From positions 33,860,571-33,924,570 of the forward strand of contig CM055096.1 in NCBI GenBank assembly GCA_029204225.1: a stretch of 64,000 bases of DNA. The letters run 5' to 3'. The notes under the pieces were generated by a model. It saw nothing but the letters and a program-made list of their open reading frames with translations, was not told the DNA's origin and ran no database searches. This stretch comes from Diphasiastrum complanatum. Its lineage: Eukaryota; Streptophyta; Lycopodiopsida; Lycopodiales; Lycopodiaceae. Below, piece by piece: positions 1 through 10,470 of this stretch. Position 1 is the stretch's first letter; the number at the start of each line of letters is the position of its first letter. Made by a program: the position numbers and the translations under genes.

Positions 1-930
1 GCTATCGATGATCAAGATGCAATCATGACATTATTATCTGGCTTATCATCTACATATGAAAAATGGGTGTTGATCATTTTGATGCACTTAGATCTAACTC
101 TTCCAAGAATTATCACTTTGTTAGTGAAATAAGATACTTGAAGAAATGGAATTTTCAAATCTTCAAATATTGATTCGCATGCTCTCTATTCGAACAAAGG
201 TTCGAAAAAGCAGAAGAAAAAAGACCAGAAGCAATTCGAACCAAATCATAATCAAAAGACAACTCAAAATTAAGACCAGTAGATAAATCCACAACTTAAG
301 ATAAAGAAGACATTTTGTAAGTACTACAAAATGCACTAGTCATGAGATCCAAGACTGTAGGATATTGAAGTTCAAAAACAAGAAAAAATAAACAATTAAG
401 TAAGAAAGCAAATGTAGCTATAGAGACATAAATACTTCTGTCCTTGTTAACAAAGAGTTGATTTGGCACTACAAGCTTGGGCACTTAAATCATTTGTCTA
501 TTTCGAATATGTCTAGACAATCTTTAGCATTTGATCTTGACTATCTAGATAAGAAAATAGATTTACCAATCTATCAAAGTTGTATCATAGGTGAACAAAC
601 TAGGATACCATTTCGATCAAATCATGAGCACATAGCTAAAGGTTTATTCGATGTACATTTTGATATGTGGCCCAATGCAAATGTTGTACCTAGTAGATGC
701 AAGATCCTTTATTACATTCATTGATGGATTTTCAAGAAGAACAATTGTATATTTTATGAAGCATAAATCAAAAGCATTTTCACTTCTTCAAAAGTTCCAA
801 GAAGTGTGTTGAAAGACTCGAGACATTTAGGAATGAAAACAATGGAGAGTACATCTCAACCAAATTCAAGAGATACTATCTTAGCAAAGGCATTGAAGAA
901 TAGCTTGACTCCTTATTCTCGTTAGTCCAA
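1..930 (+). pseudogene. Ty1-copia gag to integrase fragment, degenerate
   Basis: The segment enters the window inside a copia gag: the first bases read AIDDQDAIMTLLSGLSSTYE, which closely matches the same gag stretch in the minus-strand copia near 6,000. The frame stops at about position 130. From 458 a pre-integrase domain is readable (IWHYKLGHLNHLSISNMSRQ) and runs into the start of the integrase core around 640 (KGLFDVHFDMWPN), where the usual catalytic Asp context (HxDxxGP) is already eroded. Remnants such as GEYISTKFK are recognisable to about 890. The protease region that should lie between gag and integrase is missing or unreadable. Known family: the gag-pol polyprotein of copia retrotransposons. 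It is a decayed copy with several stops and frameshifts and cannot encode a working polyprotein. Confidence 0.75.
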
Positions 931-944
931 TGAAGTGGCTAAGA

Positions 945-1715
945 GGCTTGCTCCAAGAGAAAGGACCCCATGGAAGCCATGATTACTTGAGAAATTCATT
1001 GGTAGTGGACTCAAAAAACAAGTACAAGTGTTGCTTCTCTCTCAAAAGATGCTTCCAACCAAAATCAATTGAGATCTTACAACAAATAGGAGACTACAAT
1101 CTCAATAGCTATGACAATCTCACACAATCTAGATCTAGATTCACTTCAAAAAAGAAACACAACAATATTTTGATCCACCTTCTAAGCATGTGTAGAGAAC
1201 TCAAAGATGCCACAAAAGACACAAATCTACTTGATATGTATGAAACTATGTGGCCTTGGACTCAAAATCACATAGATCTCACCTAGTCAAGATTGGCAAG
1301 CTAAAACATGAGTTTTTTTTATCAAACAAGCTATATGTGAGTCAAACTTGATGTGTCCAACCAAGCTAGGTGACCTACCTACCTTTATTCAAATGGCTAT
1401 AACTTTCACAAGACACATCCAATTGAGTTGAAACAAATTGCAACACAAACTAGCTTCACTAGCTTTCTAGCAAGCTATCATACACCAATTTTGGATCAAC
1501 CTTGGAGATGCACCATCAAGTCAAAGTTGACTGATCTCACACGTGTCTAAGCACTGAATTCCATACAGTACCAGCATGAATCCAATCTAGATGATTTAGA
1601 TCCCTCTTGATCCAAAAATCCCTATGATAGAAATTGAGATGCAACTACACCCTCCAAAACTAGATTTCAAGCCAAAATCTCATCACACTTGATAGATGCA
1701 AATCAATCTTAGATA
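945..1715 (-). mobile_element. Untranslated leader of a copia-like element (minus)
   Basis: On the minus strand this follows the primer-binding-like site at 1,716-1,727. Part of it (about 1,260-1,500) is clearly similar to plus-strand sequence at about 40,650-40,830: both contain GTTATAGCCATTTGAAT, then a GGTTGGACACAT-like stretch, then GCTTGCCAATCTTG in the same order. That marks it as internal leader of a related retrotransposon family. An open frame of 118 codons on the plus strand (930-1,286) is not supported by any motif and lies antisense to this leader. No genuine coding sequence is seen. Confidence 0.55.
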
Positions 1716-1727
1716 GGCCTGATACCA
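1716..1727 (-). promoter_or_regulatory. Primer-binding site, initiator-Met tRNA type
   Basis: On the minus strand the bases read TGGTATCAGGCC, two changes from the canonical copia primer site TGGTATCAGAGC. They follow directly after a sequence ending in ACA, as expected for the 3' end of a 5' LTR. Confidence 0.6.
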
Positions 1728-2350
1728 TGTGTATTTTTTACACCTGAGGATTTCTCAAACAATGTGAATAATCTCCTAAGATGTGTGTGATTGCGCATAG
1801 ATCATTCTAGATTGAGATATCGTCCATACTAGCTCAAAAATCTAAGGCAAGAGCACTCTACACATGCATCTATCACCAACCATTCATCACACATAATGAA
1901 AGGAGACTTTGGATGAAAAAATCTAAGTATAGATTTGGCTTGCTCTCGGGTAGAGAGAGAATGCAATAAAGAGCTCTTGGGCAGAGATAGAATGCAAAAC
2001 AAAAACTAAGTGTTGGAGCTTGTTACATCAAGATCGCGGCTACAAAAAACTAAGTATGGACTCACCCTCACTCACACTCATAGTAGTTCGAGATCCAGGA
2101 GTATGAAAAAGCAAATTGATTGGACCTCTAAAAGCACCACTGACAAATGAGATCAAGAGGTGCTATGTCACTAATCCTCTAACATCAAGCCAAGTGTAAC
2201 TAGACTACACTACCATGAGCTAACCTACTTCTAAAATTGGCCTAATCACTTATTTACAAGTGTACAATGAGTGATTTTGGAAGAGGACTCCCAAACCTCA
2301 AGATAGATGCCAATTTCACACTATCAACTCACCACCCTAATCTGATTCGA
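1728..2350 (-). repeat. LTR of a copia-like element (minus)
   Basis: The boundary at 1,728 is set by the adjacent primer site. In the minus direction the LTR contains a TCTCTCTACCCGAGAGCAAG-like stretch, then TGCTCTTGCCTTAG, then a TTAGGAGAT block. All three also occur, in the same order, in the 3' LTR of the copia element ending at 55,314. The outer boundary near 2,350 is not defined; I could not find a target-site duplication. Confidence 0.5.
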
Positions 2351-2432
2351 TATGCGTAGTGCATGCACCGAGGAATCAACTTGACATCGTGTTCCGTCAT
2401 GTACGATTTTTAGCATGGTATCATACCTTGTT

Positions 2433-3351
2433 ATGGCATTAGAGCTAGCTTTATACTTGACAAGCTTCTCACATGACTTGATTCTATCAATCAATAGGAT
2501 AAGTGCTTCTTTATTCTATAAATAGCATTTGATTTTCTTTCTTAAGTCATTGATAATTACTATTATCACCTAGACTAACTTCCACATGGATTCCCATAGC
2601 AAGGTTGATCCCATTGATGGATTCAATTATCACATGTGGAAATTTAAGATGAAAACAATGCTAATGACTAAGAAATTGTATGATGTTGTCATTGGTGCAA
2701 ATATAAGACCTGAAGCTGACGATGCAACAATTTCTCGATCGAAGCTAAAGAATGGCAAGGCCTTCACACTAATCATCCTCAACATATCAGACACACAAAT
2801 CGATCATGTGTCTGAAGCACAGACTTCAAACAAAGCCTGAGATATCCTGAGCACACTATACTGTGCGAGAGATATAGCTTCTAAGCTACATCTCATAAGG
2901 AGATTATTGCTTCTTAGGATGGAAGATGGTGATTCACTATAGAATCACATCAACTAGTTTAAGAACCTGTTGCAACAAATGGCCGATGTTAGATTAGTCA
3001 TCGACAATCAAGATGTAGTAATGACACTGCTTTCAAGCTTTCCAAGCTCATATGAAAGATGGTGATGATCATCATGCACACCCATATTTGACTCTATCAA
3101 GAGTCATTGCAATGCTGCTACAAGAAGAGAATCGAATGAATGGATCCTCCAATTCCTCAACTATCAACTCTCATGCCCTCTATACAAATAAGAGTTCAAT
3201 TAAACAAAACAAAAAAGACTCAAAACAACAGAAGTCGAATCAAAAGTTGACACAAAGTCAAGAGCAATCAAATCCACCAGCTAAGAAGAAGCTGTTCTAC
3301 ATATATTGCATATGAACCAATCACAAGATCCAAGATTATCGAATATTAAAG
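2433..3351 (+). pseudogene. Ty1-copia gag with primer site, broken
   Basis: A TATA-like CTATAAATAG lies near 2,517, and a primer-site variant TGGCATTAGAGC lies at 2,433-2,444. Gag starts at the ATG at 2,586 (MDSHSKVDPIDGFNYHMWKF), which has the typical W-K aromatic motif of the copia gag N-terminus. The frame is interrupted by a TGA at 2,838-2,840 and by further stops, but gag sequence remains readable to about 3,330, including RVIAMLLQEENRM and a remnant of the zinc-knuckle context. At 3,352 it is cut by the start of a different LTR. The last 550 bases are nearly repeated at 17,745-18,299. It is a pseudogene; the rest of this element is absent here. Confidence 0.75.
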
Positions 3352-3465
3352 TGTCGTAGCTCACCAAATTATGTTTTAAGATATTTAATGCAGTATATAG
3401 GATGTCATTCCCCAAATAGAGAGAGTTAATGACATTATACTCATGAAAACTGCCATTCTGTGTAA
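3352..3465. repeat. Truncated LTR start (same family as solo LTR at 18,300)
   Basis: It begins TGTCGTAGCTCACCAAATTA and matches the first ~110 bases of the LTR at 18,300. It sits at exactly the same position within the same copia gag sequence. Homology stops just after GCCATTCTGTGTAA. Confidence 0.75.
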
Positions 3466-4440
3466 TCTGAAGAGCTAGGTGTGTAGCTGTGATCAATAAG
3501 GAAAATATTGATTCTTTGAAACCATGCTCGAGTAGATTGCTTCAAGCCATAAAGTACCTTATGGAGTTTACACACATGATTGTGTTTACCCTCGATAATA
3601 TAACCTTCGGGTTGCACCATGTAAATGTCTTCTTCGATAACTCCATTGAAATATGTTGTCTATACATCCATTTGATGTATTCCAAATCTGTTGCAGCGGC
3701 AAATGATAGCAAAAGTTGAATAGAAGAATGCTTGACTAATGGACTGAAGGTCTCAATGTAATCGACATTGTATACCTAAGAAAATCCTCTGGCGACAAGT
3801 CATGCCTTTCTCCTATTGATGCCTCCATCTGCATTGTACTTGACTTTGAAAATCCATTTGCAATCAACTACATTTTTGCTAGCAGGTAATTCGACAATTG
3901 TCCATGTTTGGTTCTTGATAAGAGATGAATACTCTTTATCCATAGCTTCTTTCCAAAGATCTGAATCAGGCTGATTGAGTGCCTCTTTGATAGACGTCGG
4001 TTTTTTAATAAGGTAGGCTACAAACTTGTCGAATATCGGTTAGGTGGTTTGCTTGCTCTTGAAAATCTGGATAATAGAGGAACTTGATCATTTCCATCAT
4101 ACTGTAGTTGCTGTACTGCAACATCATCATCTTCTGATTCATCGTTGATTTGTTGTTCATCAAAAGTAGAAGAGCTTGGACCTTCAATGAGAATAGTCGA
4201 TTGAGGAATTGGAAAGTTCAATGTGTCAGGAGAATCTAAAAGGTCGGCTACATGGGGACTGCCTTTTCCTTTGAGGTCTTGAAACTGATCTTCGATGAAC
4301 ATGACATCCCGGCTAGTGAATATCTTCGACTTGATGGGATCGAACAACTTGTAGGCTTGATCTAAAGTAGTGTAGCTGATGAAAATACATTTGATACTCT
4401 GGAAGTCGAGCTTCTTCTTGAGATCACGAGGTATCTGCAC
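3466..4440 (-). pseudogene. Ty1-copia integrase C-terminus and partial reverse transcriptase (minus)
   Basis: The region 4,440-4,018 encodes the copia integrase C-terminal segment (LDFQSIKCIFISYTTLDQAY ... FTSRDVMFIE). An acidic, variable linker follows. In the same direction the N-terminal reverse transcriptase follows from about 4,010 down to 3,490: WKEAMDKEYSSLIKNQTW, then NVVDCKWIFKVKYNADG, then remnants of the DVKTAFLNGEL region. Frameshifts and stops break the RT, and the catalytic YVDD and RNase H parts are not present. It continues the integrase at 4,462-5,130 as part of one element. It is a defective polyprotein fragment. Confidence 0.75.
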
Positions 4441-4461
4441 AAAACTAGTACATCCAAAAAC

Positions 4462-5130
4462 TCATAGGTTTGATAAAGAAGGTTTGGTAGCTGTCCAAAC
4501 TTCGAATGGTGATTTGTCTGAAAGACCTTTAGTAGGACATATGTTCTGAATATAGATTGCTGTTGAAATAGCTTCAGCCCAGAAGGACTTCGGAAGTGTT
4601 GCATGTGATAACATGCACTTTGCCGATTCAACTAAGGTTCTATTCTTTCTCTCAACAAGACCATTTGGCTGAGGCAAATTGGAGGTAATGTATTGTTGCT
4701 CAATGCTATTGTTAAGGCAATACTCCTTGAATTCGGTGGAGATGTATCCTCCCCTGTTATCTGACCTCAGTGCTTTGATTCGTTTATCAGTTTGATTCTC
4801 AGCATGCTCTTTGAATTGTCTGAATTTGATGAAAGCCTCTGATTTCCATTTAATGAAATAAACAGCTGTTCTTCTGGAGAATTCGTCAATAGAAGTAATG
4901 AAATACTTTGCATCTATCAATGAAGGAGTTTGCATAGGTCCACATATATTTGTATGAACAACATCTAACAAACCTGTTGCTGCATGCATATGGTTTGATC
5001 TAAAAGGAATCCTAGTCTGCTTTCCAAAGATGTAGCTATGACAAACAGGGAAATTGACCTTACAAGAAGGATAGTCGAGATCAAGAACCATGGATTGTCT
5101 AGACATGTTCAAAACATATGCATAATTCAA
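4462..5130 (-). pseudogene. Ty1-copia integrase (minus), first catalytic Asp changed
   Basis: A 222-codon open stretch contains the end of the pre-integrase zinc region and the DDE integrase core. The first catalytic position normally reads HTDICGP; here it is VVHTNICGP, an Asp to Asn change. The second Asp (LRSDNRGGY) and the Glu (NGLVERKNRT) are kept, and the ASxPxxFWAEA motif is present as LPKSFWAEAIS. Upstream and downstream pieces on the same strand belong to the same element. Family knowledge: the integrase inserts cDNA and needs all three acidic residues, so this copy should be inactive. Confidence 0.85.
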
Positions 5131-5398
5131 GTGTCCTAAGCGATGATGTCATAGTAATGCTTTATTGACTAGAACAGAGGTTTTCAAGGTTTGACTAGAC
5201 TCAGAATAACAATGTGCCAATCTATATAAGTAACTCTGCCTCTTGCCAAGTGCAAGAATCTTATTAGTCCTATCAATAATTTTGCAATGATCAGATTCAA
5301 TGACCTAAATCTGTAATTCTACTTACTGATAACAGATTTGTAGAGAGTTTAGGAACATATAAGGCCTTTGATAGTAGTTTGAATTGATCATGCTGGAA

Positions 5399-5620
5399 TC
5401 ACAATCTTATAGTACCTTCACCTTCAGTAGTGTGAGTACTATTGTCACCAAGATGAACAAATTTCTTTGTGTTGTAAGGCGTGTAAGAGTTGAAAATCTC
5501 ACGTTGATTGGTCATGTGTTGAGTTGCTCCAGAATCAACAAACCATGAATCATCCAAAAATGCACTTGGGTCTTTGACCATGAATGCGCCTTTGTCCACT
5601 TCGACCTAGGGAGATGATGA
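5399..5620 (-). pseudogene. Ty1-copia aspartic protease N-terminal part (minus)
   Basis: The stretch reads SWFVDSGATQHMTNQ, with the catalytic DSGA motif of retroviral-type aspartic proteases, followed by FVHLGDNSTH. This is the typical order at the copia gag-protease boundary. The frame is lost towards 5,390, before the pre-integrase region. It belongs to the 3,466-7,320 minus-strand element. Confidence 0.8.
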
Positions 5621-5639
5621 AACTATGTTTGCTTGTTGA

Positions 5640-6450
5640 TCAGGTTGTTTGGCTGCATTCTTCGCTTGGAGAATTCGGAAGTCCTTGATCGCATGGTTAT
5701 TGCGCTTGCAATACCTGCAAAACATCTTCTTCTTTGACTGTGGATTTGATGATTGTACTTGACTTTGAGTCAGCTTCTGATTCGTTGCAGCCTTCTTGGA
5801 GATTTTATGCTTCTATCACTTAGAGCCTTTGTTGACATATAGAGCCTGAGAGGAGGAAGTAGACAAAGTGTCTTGAATTCTTCTATTGTCTTCTTGCAGC
5901 AACATAGTGATAACTCTAGTAAGAGTTAAATCTGAGTGTGTCGTTATTATCATCACCCAGTTCTCATATGTAGAGGACAAGCTTGAAAGCAATGTCATAA
6001 TTGTGTCTTGATCGTCTATGACTGATCTGACAACAGCCATCTGTTGCAAGAGATTCTAAAACTGCATAATGTGACTCTGAAGAGAATCACCATTAGACAT
6101 CTTGAATGTGAAAAATTTCCTTCGTAGATGTAACTTAGTAGTTACATCCCTCGCGTCATATAGTGAGTTCAGGATGTCCCAAACATCTTTTGAAGTTTTA
6201 GCTTTAGCTATGTGTCCAATCTGTGTATCTGATATATTGAAGATAATAAGCACGAAAGCTTTACCATCCTTCGATTTCCATTTGAGTCGATTGTGTCGTC
6301 TTCAGGCTTCACTTCGATACCTGTAACAACATCCCACAACTCATTGGCGATTAGCAAGGTCTTCATCTTAAATTTTCACAAATAATAATTGGATTCATTC
6401 AGCTTGTCTGCAATAAGACCAGCTTTACTTTGAGAATCCATCTGAAACTT
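5640..6450 (-). pseudogene. Ty1-copia gag (minus)
   Basis: Read on the minus strand from about 6,440 it gives the gag N-terminus (DSQSKAGLIADKLNESNY-like), then LIIFNISDTQIGHIAKAKTS at 6,253, then KLHLRRKFFTFKMSNGDSLQ, then VIDDQDTIMTLLSSLSSTYE, and finally a CCHC-like knuckle near 5,700 (FCRYCKRNNHAIKDFRIL; the third Cys position is changed). A few stops break it. It is clearly the same family as the plus-strand gag copies at 1-130, 2,586 and 17,745. Confidence 0.75.
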
Positions 6451-6635
6451 AGTCTGTCGATTGTATCAATGATGCTAAGATGTAGTAATGCCAACAATAG
6501 GAAATCAATTTTTTGATACTGAAACGATGAAAGGAACTGAAGAATATGATATCAATTTGATATCGCAAAAGATATCAAGTATTAGAGCTTTCGCTCTGAT
6601 ATCAAAATAGTATTAGGTCCTGAAAAAGAATCAAC

Positions 6636-6647
6636 GCTCTGATACCA
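6636..6647 (-). promoter_or_regulatory. Copia primer-binding site (initiator-Met tRNA)
   Basis: On the minus strand it reads exactly TGGTATCAGAGC. It is immediately preceded on that strand by an LTR end reading CCGACA. It fixes the inner end of the LTR at 6,648. Confidence 0.85.
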
Positions 6648-7320
6648 TGTCGGAAAGAGATGTGTGAAAGATAGGTCGAACTCGAAAAGAAACAAACTCG
6701 AATGAAAAATATTTGAATGACAAGAAAGAAAACTTATCGTGCACAACGGAATAGACTATCTTCTTCTTTCTTCATGCATGACGACACCTATCAATTTCAA
6801 GCAAAACAATAGTGATAGAAATCACATTCAATCTCATAGTACATAACTTTGAAATCATCAGTACTACAATGATTACGTAGCCAAACAATAATGCATTGAA
6901 TTATCAAACAAATAATTAGTCGTGAAGAACTACAGAAGCGCATACATTCTGAGACGAACTGAACGCAATAAAAGATAGTATTAATTCAGTATGAAAACGA
7001 AACAGAAGTAAATGAGTACAATAAGTAGTGAATCGAAGCCGCGTACAAGCTAGCTTTGAGCAGCTAAAATGAAAGTCTGAATTAAGTGCAATGCTGATAA
7101 GCAGTAAGTGCAATAGCAATCTCTAAACAACTCTAAGAAGTAAGCTAGAATGCTCAAGAGTGTTCAAGCTCGCAGGCTTGGGAGAGAGAGAGCTAACTAT
7201 TCAAATGCTTGCTGAACCGCTTCTTCTTTTGAACTTGAAAGAGATGTATGGACAGCTGATTTATACTAAGTAATTAGGTCGTCGAATGTGATTGCCACAT
7301 TAGAGGAGTTCTCAATATCA
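6648..7320 (-). repeat. 5' LTR of the minus-strand copia element
   Basis: The inner boundary (TGTCGGAAAG on the plus strand at 6,648) is set by the primer site. A likely outer end is CTCAATATCA at about 7,320, which would give a TG...CA LTR of about 670 bases. The other LTR is not present in this window, so the outer end is a judgement. Long ORFs in this span have no recognisable motif. Confidence 0.55.
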
Positions 7321-7800
7321 AAAAGACCCTTTAAGGAATGCCATGTAGGATATAGAAAAATATCAAAATAAAAAAAATAATATTGTTTATTTGTTTGCCC
7401 CCACCACTCCCGAGGCCTTCCCAACTCCCAATGATCTAACCACAATGTCTATAGTCACAGTTAAGAACTGTAAACAGTTCACAGTATAACTTGACTAAAT
7501 TCAAAAATATTCCCTCCATGGGTTACGAAAAGGGCAATATTTTCACTGGATCTAGAATATGACTGTCATCCCCAAATTCGAACCAGGAAAAATTGCAAAA
7601 TGTTTGCATATGCATTCCTTCCACGAGAATGGAAATATGAGCGCCAACTACCTATTGGAATGAAAAAATGAGCGGCATTACAAGCATGGAGATTGGATTG
7701 ATCGTACATAGTATATAATATAATCAAAGATGAGTATTTTGTTTTGCTTCAATATATAATCTGGTCATAGTACTTTGATGCAACTGATTACTCTATTTTT
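7321..7800. other. No gene recognised; possible promoter of the downstream cluster
   Basis: AT-rich sequence without a convincing open frame. A TATATAATATAA stretch at 7,712-7,723 and an ATATATAAT at about 7,751 could serve as TATA elements for the gene that starts near 7,800. This is inference only. Confidence 0.3.
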
Positions 7801-8211
7801 TTGCTAATGATATTGTATCATCTACATGTGGATATCTCTATTGATTTGGCACCTTTGCAGAGAAGAGGAGGCAAAGGAATTCAAATATCTGCTGAGGATC
7901 GTTCTCATTACAGGGCAGAAGAAAAAAAAAACTTGGATTTGTGGATAGATGGAACATTATATCCACAAGATCCAAACACTTTGACACATCCTACATTCTC
8001 TTCAATAACTCATTTAGTTACATGGATATGCAATGGGCATAGTGGATTACTAGGATATTGTGAAAGATTGCAGAACCATGGAAAACAACTTCATATGAAT
8101 AAAGTTCACTTTTTAGAAGGTGAGTTAATTTGGATATCCTCTTATTGTCAGAATAGAGAATGTCATCTCCAAAAGATGTTAGAAGAAAATGAACAACTTA
8201 AAAAAAAATAA
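7801..8211 (+). CDS. Conserved N-terminal domain of unknown function (copy 1)
   Basis: This open stretch reads YHLHVDISIDLAPLQ, then NLDLWIDGTLYPQDP, then SSITHLVTWICNG, and ends in a charged coiled-coil-like tail (LEENEQLKKK). It is clearly related to the minus-strand open frame at 63,163-63,588, which has HLHVALPMECTPF, then YIDLWVDGSIYPKDP, then KSVTQILRFVCKG at matching spacing. Two diverged copies with the same aromatic and Asp-Gly pattern argue that this is a real protein domain. I do not recognise the family. The exact start is uncertain; no clear ATG context is seen, and 7,801 may be inside an exon. It lies directly upstream of the transposase-like gene on the same strand and may be its 5' part: lysine-rich remnants and GT/AG pairs between 8,212 and 8,600 suggest more exons. 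Confidence 0.6.
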   Translation: MLMILYHLHVDISIDLAPLQRRGGKGIQISAEDRSHYRAEEKKNLDLWIDGTLYPQDPNTLTHPTFSSITHLVTWICNGHSGLLGYCERLQNHGKQLHMNKVHFLEGELIWISSYCQNRECHLQKMLEENEQLKKK

Positions 8212-8617
8212 TGAATCATTACAGAAGATAACAATCAATATCAAATCAAACCAAAGCAAATGCAATTAGTCTTACAGTCTATTTGTATTGAAAACTTACA
8301 ATTATTGAAGGATGTGGATTTGGCAAAGAAAAAGGCTGAAAGTAAGAAGCGAAAGCGACAAAGTTGCAAGGATATTCAAACGCTTTCAAAAAGAGGTTAT
8401 TGAAATAGAAGGATCCGTGTATTCAAGTAAGCATATTCTGATTTTTGTAAGTTTTTCAATGACATTTGGATTTAATTTCAGCTATGGTGATATTTTGTTA
8501 ACTATCTGTTTTTTTGGCAGATCTGCATTAGTAGCTCCTCGGAATATTAAAGACAATGCTTCACTAGGAATGTCATTGGGCACAATATTCCACTGAGCGT
8601 ATCATGATGAACAATAG

Positions 8618-10404
8618 GATTCAAATGTAAAGTGTAAAATAGCAGAGTCTTTAATAGTGGACATTCAAAAAAATTTAGATAAGACTATAGTTCGGGCTGC
8701 TTGTGATTTTGCAAGTATTAGCAGGGAAACATATGCAACAATATTTAAACTAATTAGAGAAGCTTTTAAGCAAGTTCAAATTAGAAAAGTCCCAATCCCT
8801 AGGAGATATTACTTGAAGAAATAGAGGGATACATTAAACATAGGTATGCATAAGATCATTGGAACTCCATTTCATATTGAGGAGGTGTATGAAACTGATG
8901 GAAGATCGATATTCTATAATTCATCAAACAACTTATTTGTTGATCTAAATTACTTGCTGAGATACATCGTCATATTCTATGATATAACCTATGAAAAGGT
9001 GAATGGCAAAATGATCATAGTACTTAAGTTAGATGAGTCAGAAATTGTGAAAGGGCAGAAGATGGAGAGAGTTAGTATAACTCTCATGAATGGCGCTCTT
9101 CACAAACAGAGAACCAAAAAGATTTCAGATTCAGTGTCCAATCAGAAAATGATATATGGTGGTTGGCAGCGTTTCAGGTAACTAGCTCATTATTACATTA
9201 CATTCATTGAATAGTATTAAATCATTGTAAACTAAGTCTGATTAATTCTTTGGATAGGTGTTGAAGGAGGATCATGATATATTATCATGGATATTCTCAA
9301 GGACATCTTATCCTAGGATCATCAAGAACCATATGGATGGAGGACTTCTCAATGTTCCAGGAGCTGGAGACTTCAATGTTGAATGGCACTTGGCATGTGA
9401 TTTGAAAACATTGAAATGTATGTATAATGTCTCTCATGGTGCTACATCAAAACACCCTTGTTTGTACTGCATGAAAATGACAAAAGATGTAACTAGGAGT
9501 ACAAGGATTACTAGAGAATATGCAGATCCAAATTGGAAGCCTGTGCTGCCTATCCCCTTAAGAAATGTGCATGTTTGCACTCTTCATGCAGAAGTTAGAT
9601 TAATAGAAAAGATCATTTATCTTCATATAGTTTTTGCTTGGAATACCAAGCCAGCATCATTAGCAAAGAAAGCTATCTCTCGATTAGAAGATGTTTTATC
9701 AAAAGCACGACTCCATAAGGGACATGTCAAAATTCAAAAAGATGAAAAGCTTTCAGGAAAGAATGGGAACATGCCAACTAAGCCAAGCATAGGAGGAGCA
9801 AAAGCACGTCGTTTCCTATCAAATCATACTGGTAAGGCTTCTAATATTCAACAATCAGTTTGGAAAGATATTATTGCTGCCACTCAGGACTTCGAGAAAG
9901 ACGGCAAAACCAGAGTACTAAAAGTTGATGTATGGAAGAAGCTTGATAATATGATTGCTATTTTAAGAAAAAAAAATACTCTAATATTGATAAGAAAGTT
10001 GTCCAAAGGACTTGTGTCGAGTTTGTTAATGTAGTATCAAAAGCATGGCGAGAAGATCACATCACTCATTACATGGTTAGTATAAAATTTTCAAGATGCT
10101 TTTAATTTTTCATATATATTTAGATCCAAACATAAGACTAACATTATGATTTTGACATATGCAGCACATACTAAGAGATCATACAACATTTTTTTCAAAC
10201 ACATATGGAAGCTTGAGTGTATGGTCATCACAAGGGATGGAGAAGTCACATTGGCAAGCACGAGCAACATTTCATCGAAATACACAACATGGAGGAACCA
10301 ATGAAAAACGAAATTACATTTGTCAATTATTTCAATGGTTCTACCGTAGAGTTCAGATTCGACATATAACAAAGTCCACACAATACACAAGTTTAGAAAA
10401 ATAT
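8618..10404 (+). pseudogene. Transposase-like gene with introns, three lesions
   Basis: Open sequence from 8,618 (AESLIVDIQKNLDKTIV ...) runs through an in-frame TAG at 8,822-8,824 to 9,177. A GT...AG gap (9,178-9,257) leads to the next block at 9,258, but joining them is one base out of frame. The block 9,258-9,967 is followed by a run of nine A at 9,968-9,976, after which the readable frame shifts by one. A clean phase-0 intron (10,076-10,164) then joins THYM to HILRDHTTFF. Candidate acidic residues are LKLDESE (Asp codon at 9,032), AGDFNVEWHLAC (Asp at 9,369) and SQGMEKSHWQAR (Glu at 10,240). A CLYC pair after KHP, a further VHVCTLHAEVRLIEK helix, and RNTQHGG ... ICQLFQWFYRR follow. By layout I infer an RNase H-fold DDE-type transposase or a derivative; the superfamily is not identified. 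A GTAAGT donor follows 10,404. The TAG and two frame slips suggest the coding part is dead or misassembled, unlike the gene just downstream. Confidence 0.6.
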
Positions 10405-10470
10405 GTAAGTTCATACAGGAAGAGAAAACTAGATAATTGCTGAGTAGAAGATCATCATTGTCATCAAATC

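Noticed and set aside
930-1286. 118-codon plus-strand frame
   Set aside because: No motif. It lies antisense to sequence that matches a retroelement leader at 40.65 kb.
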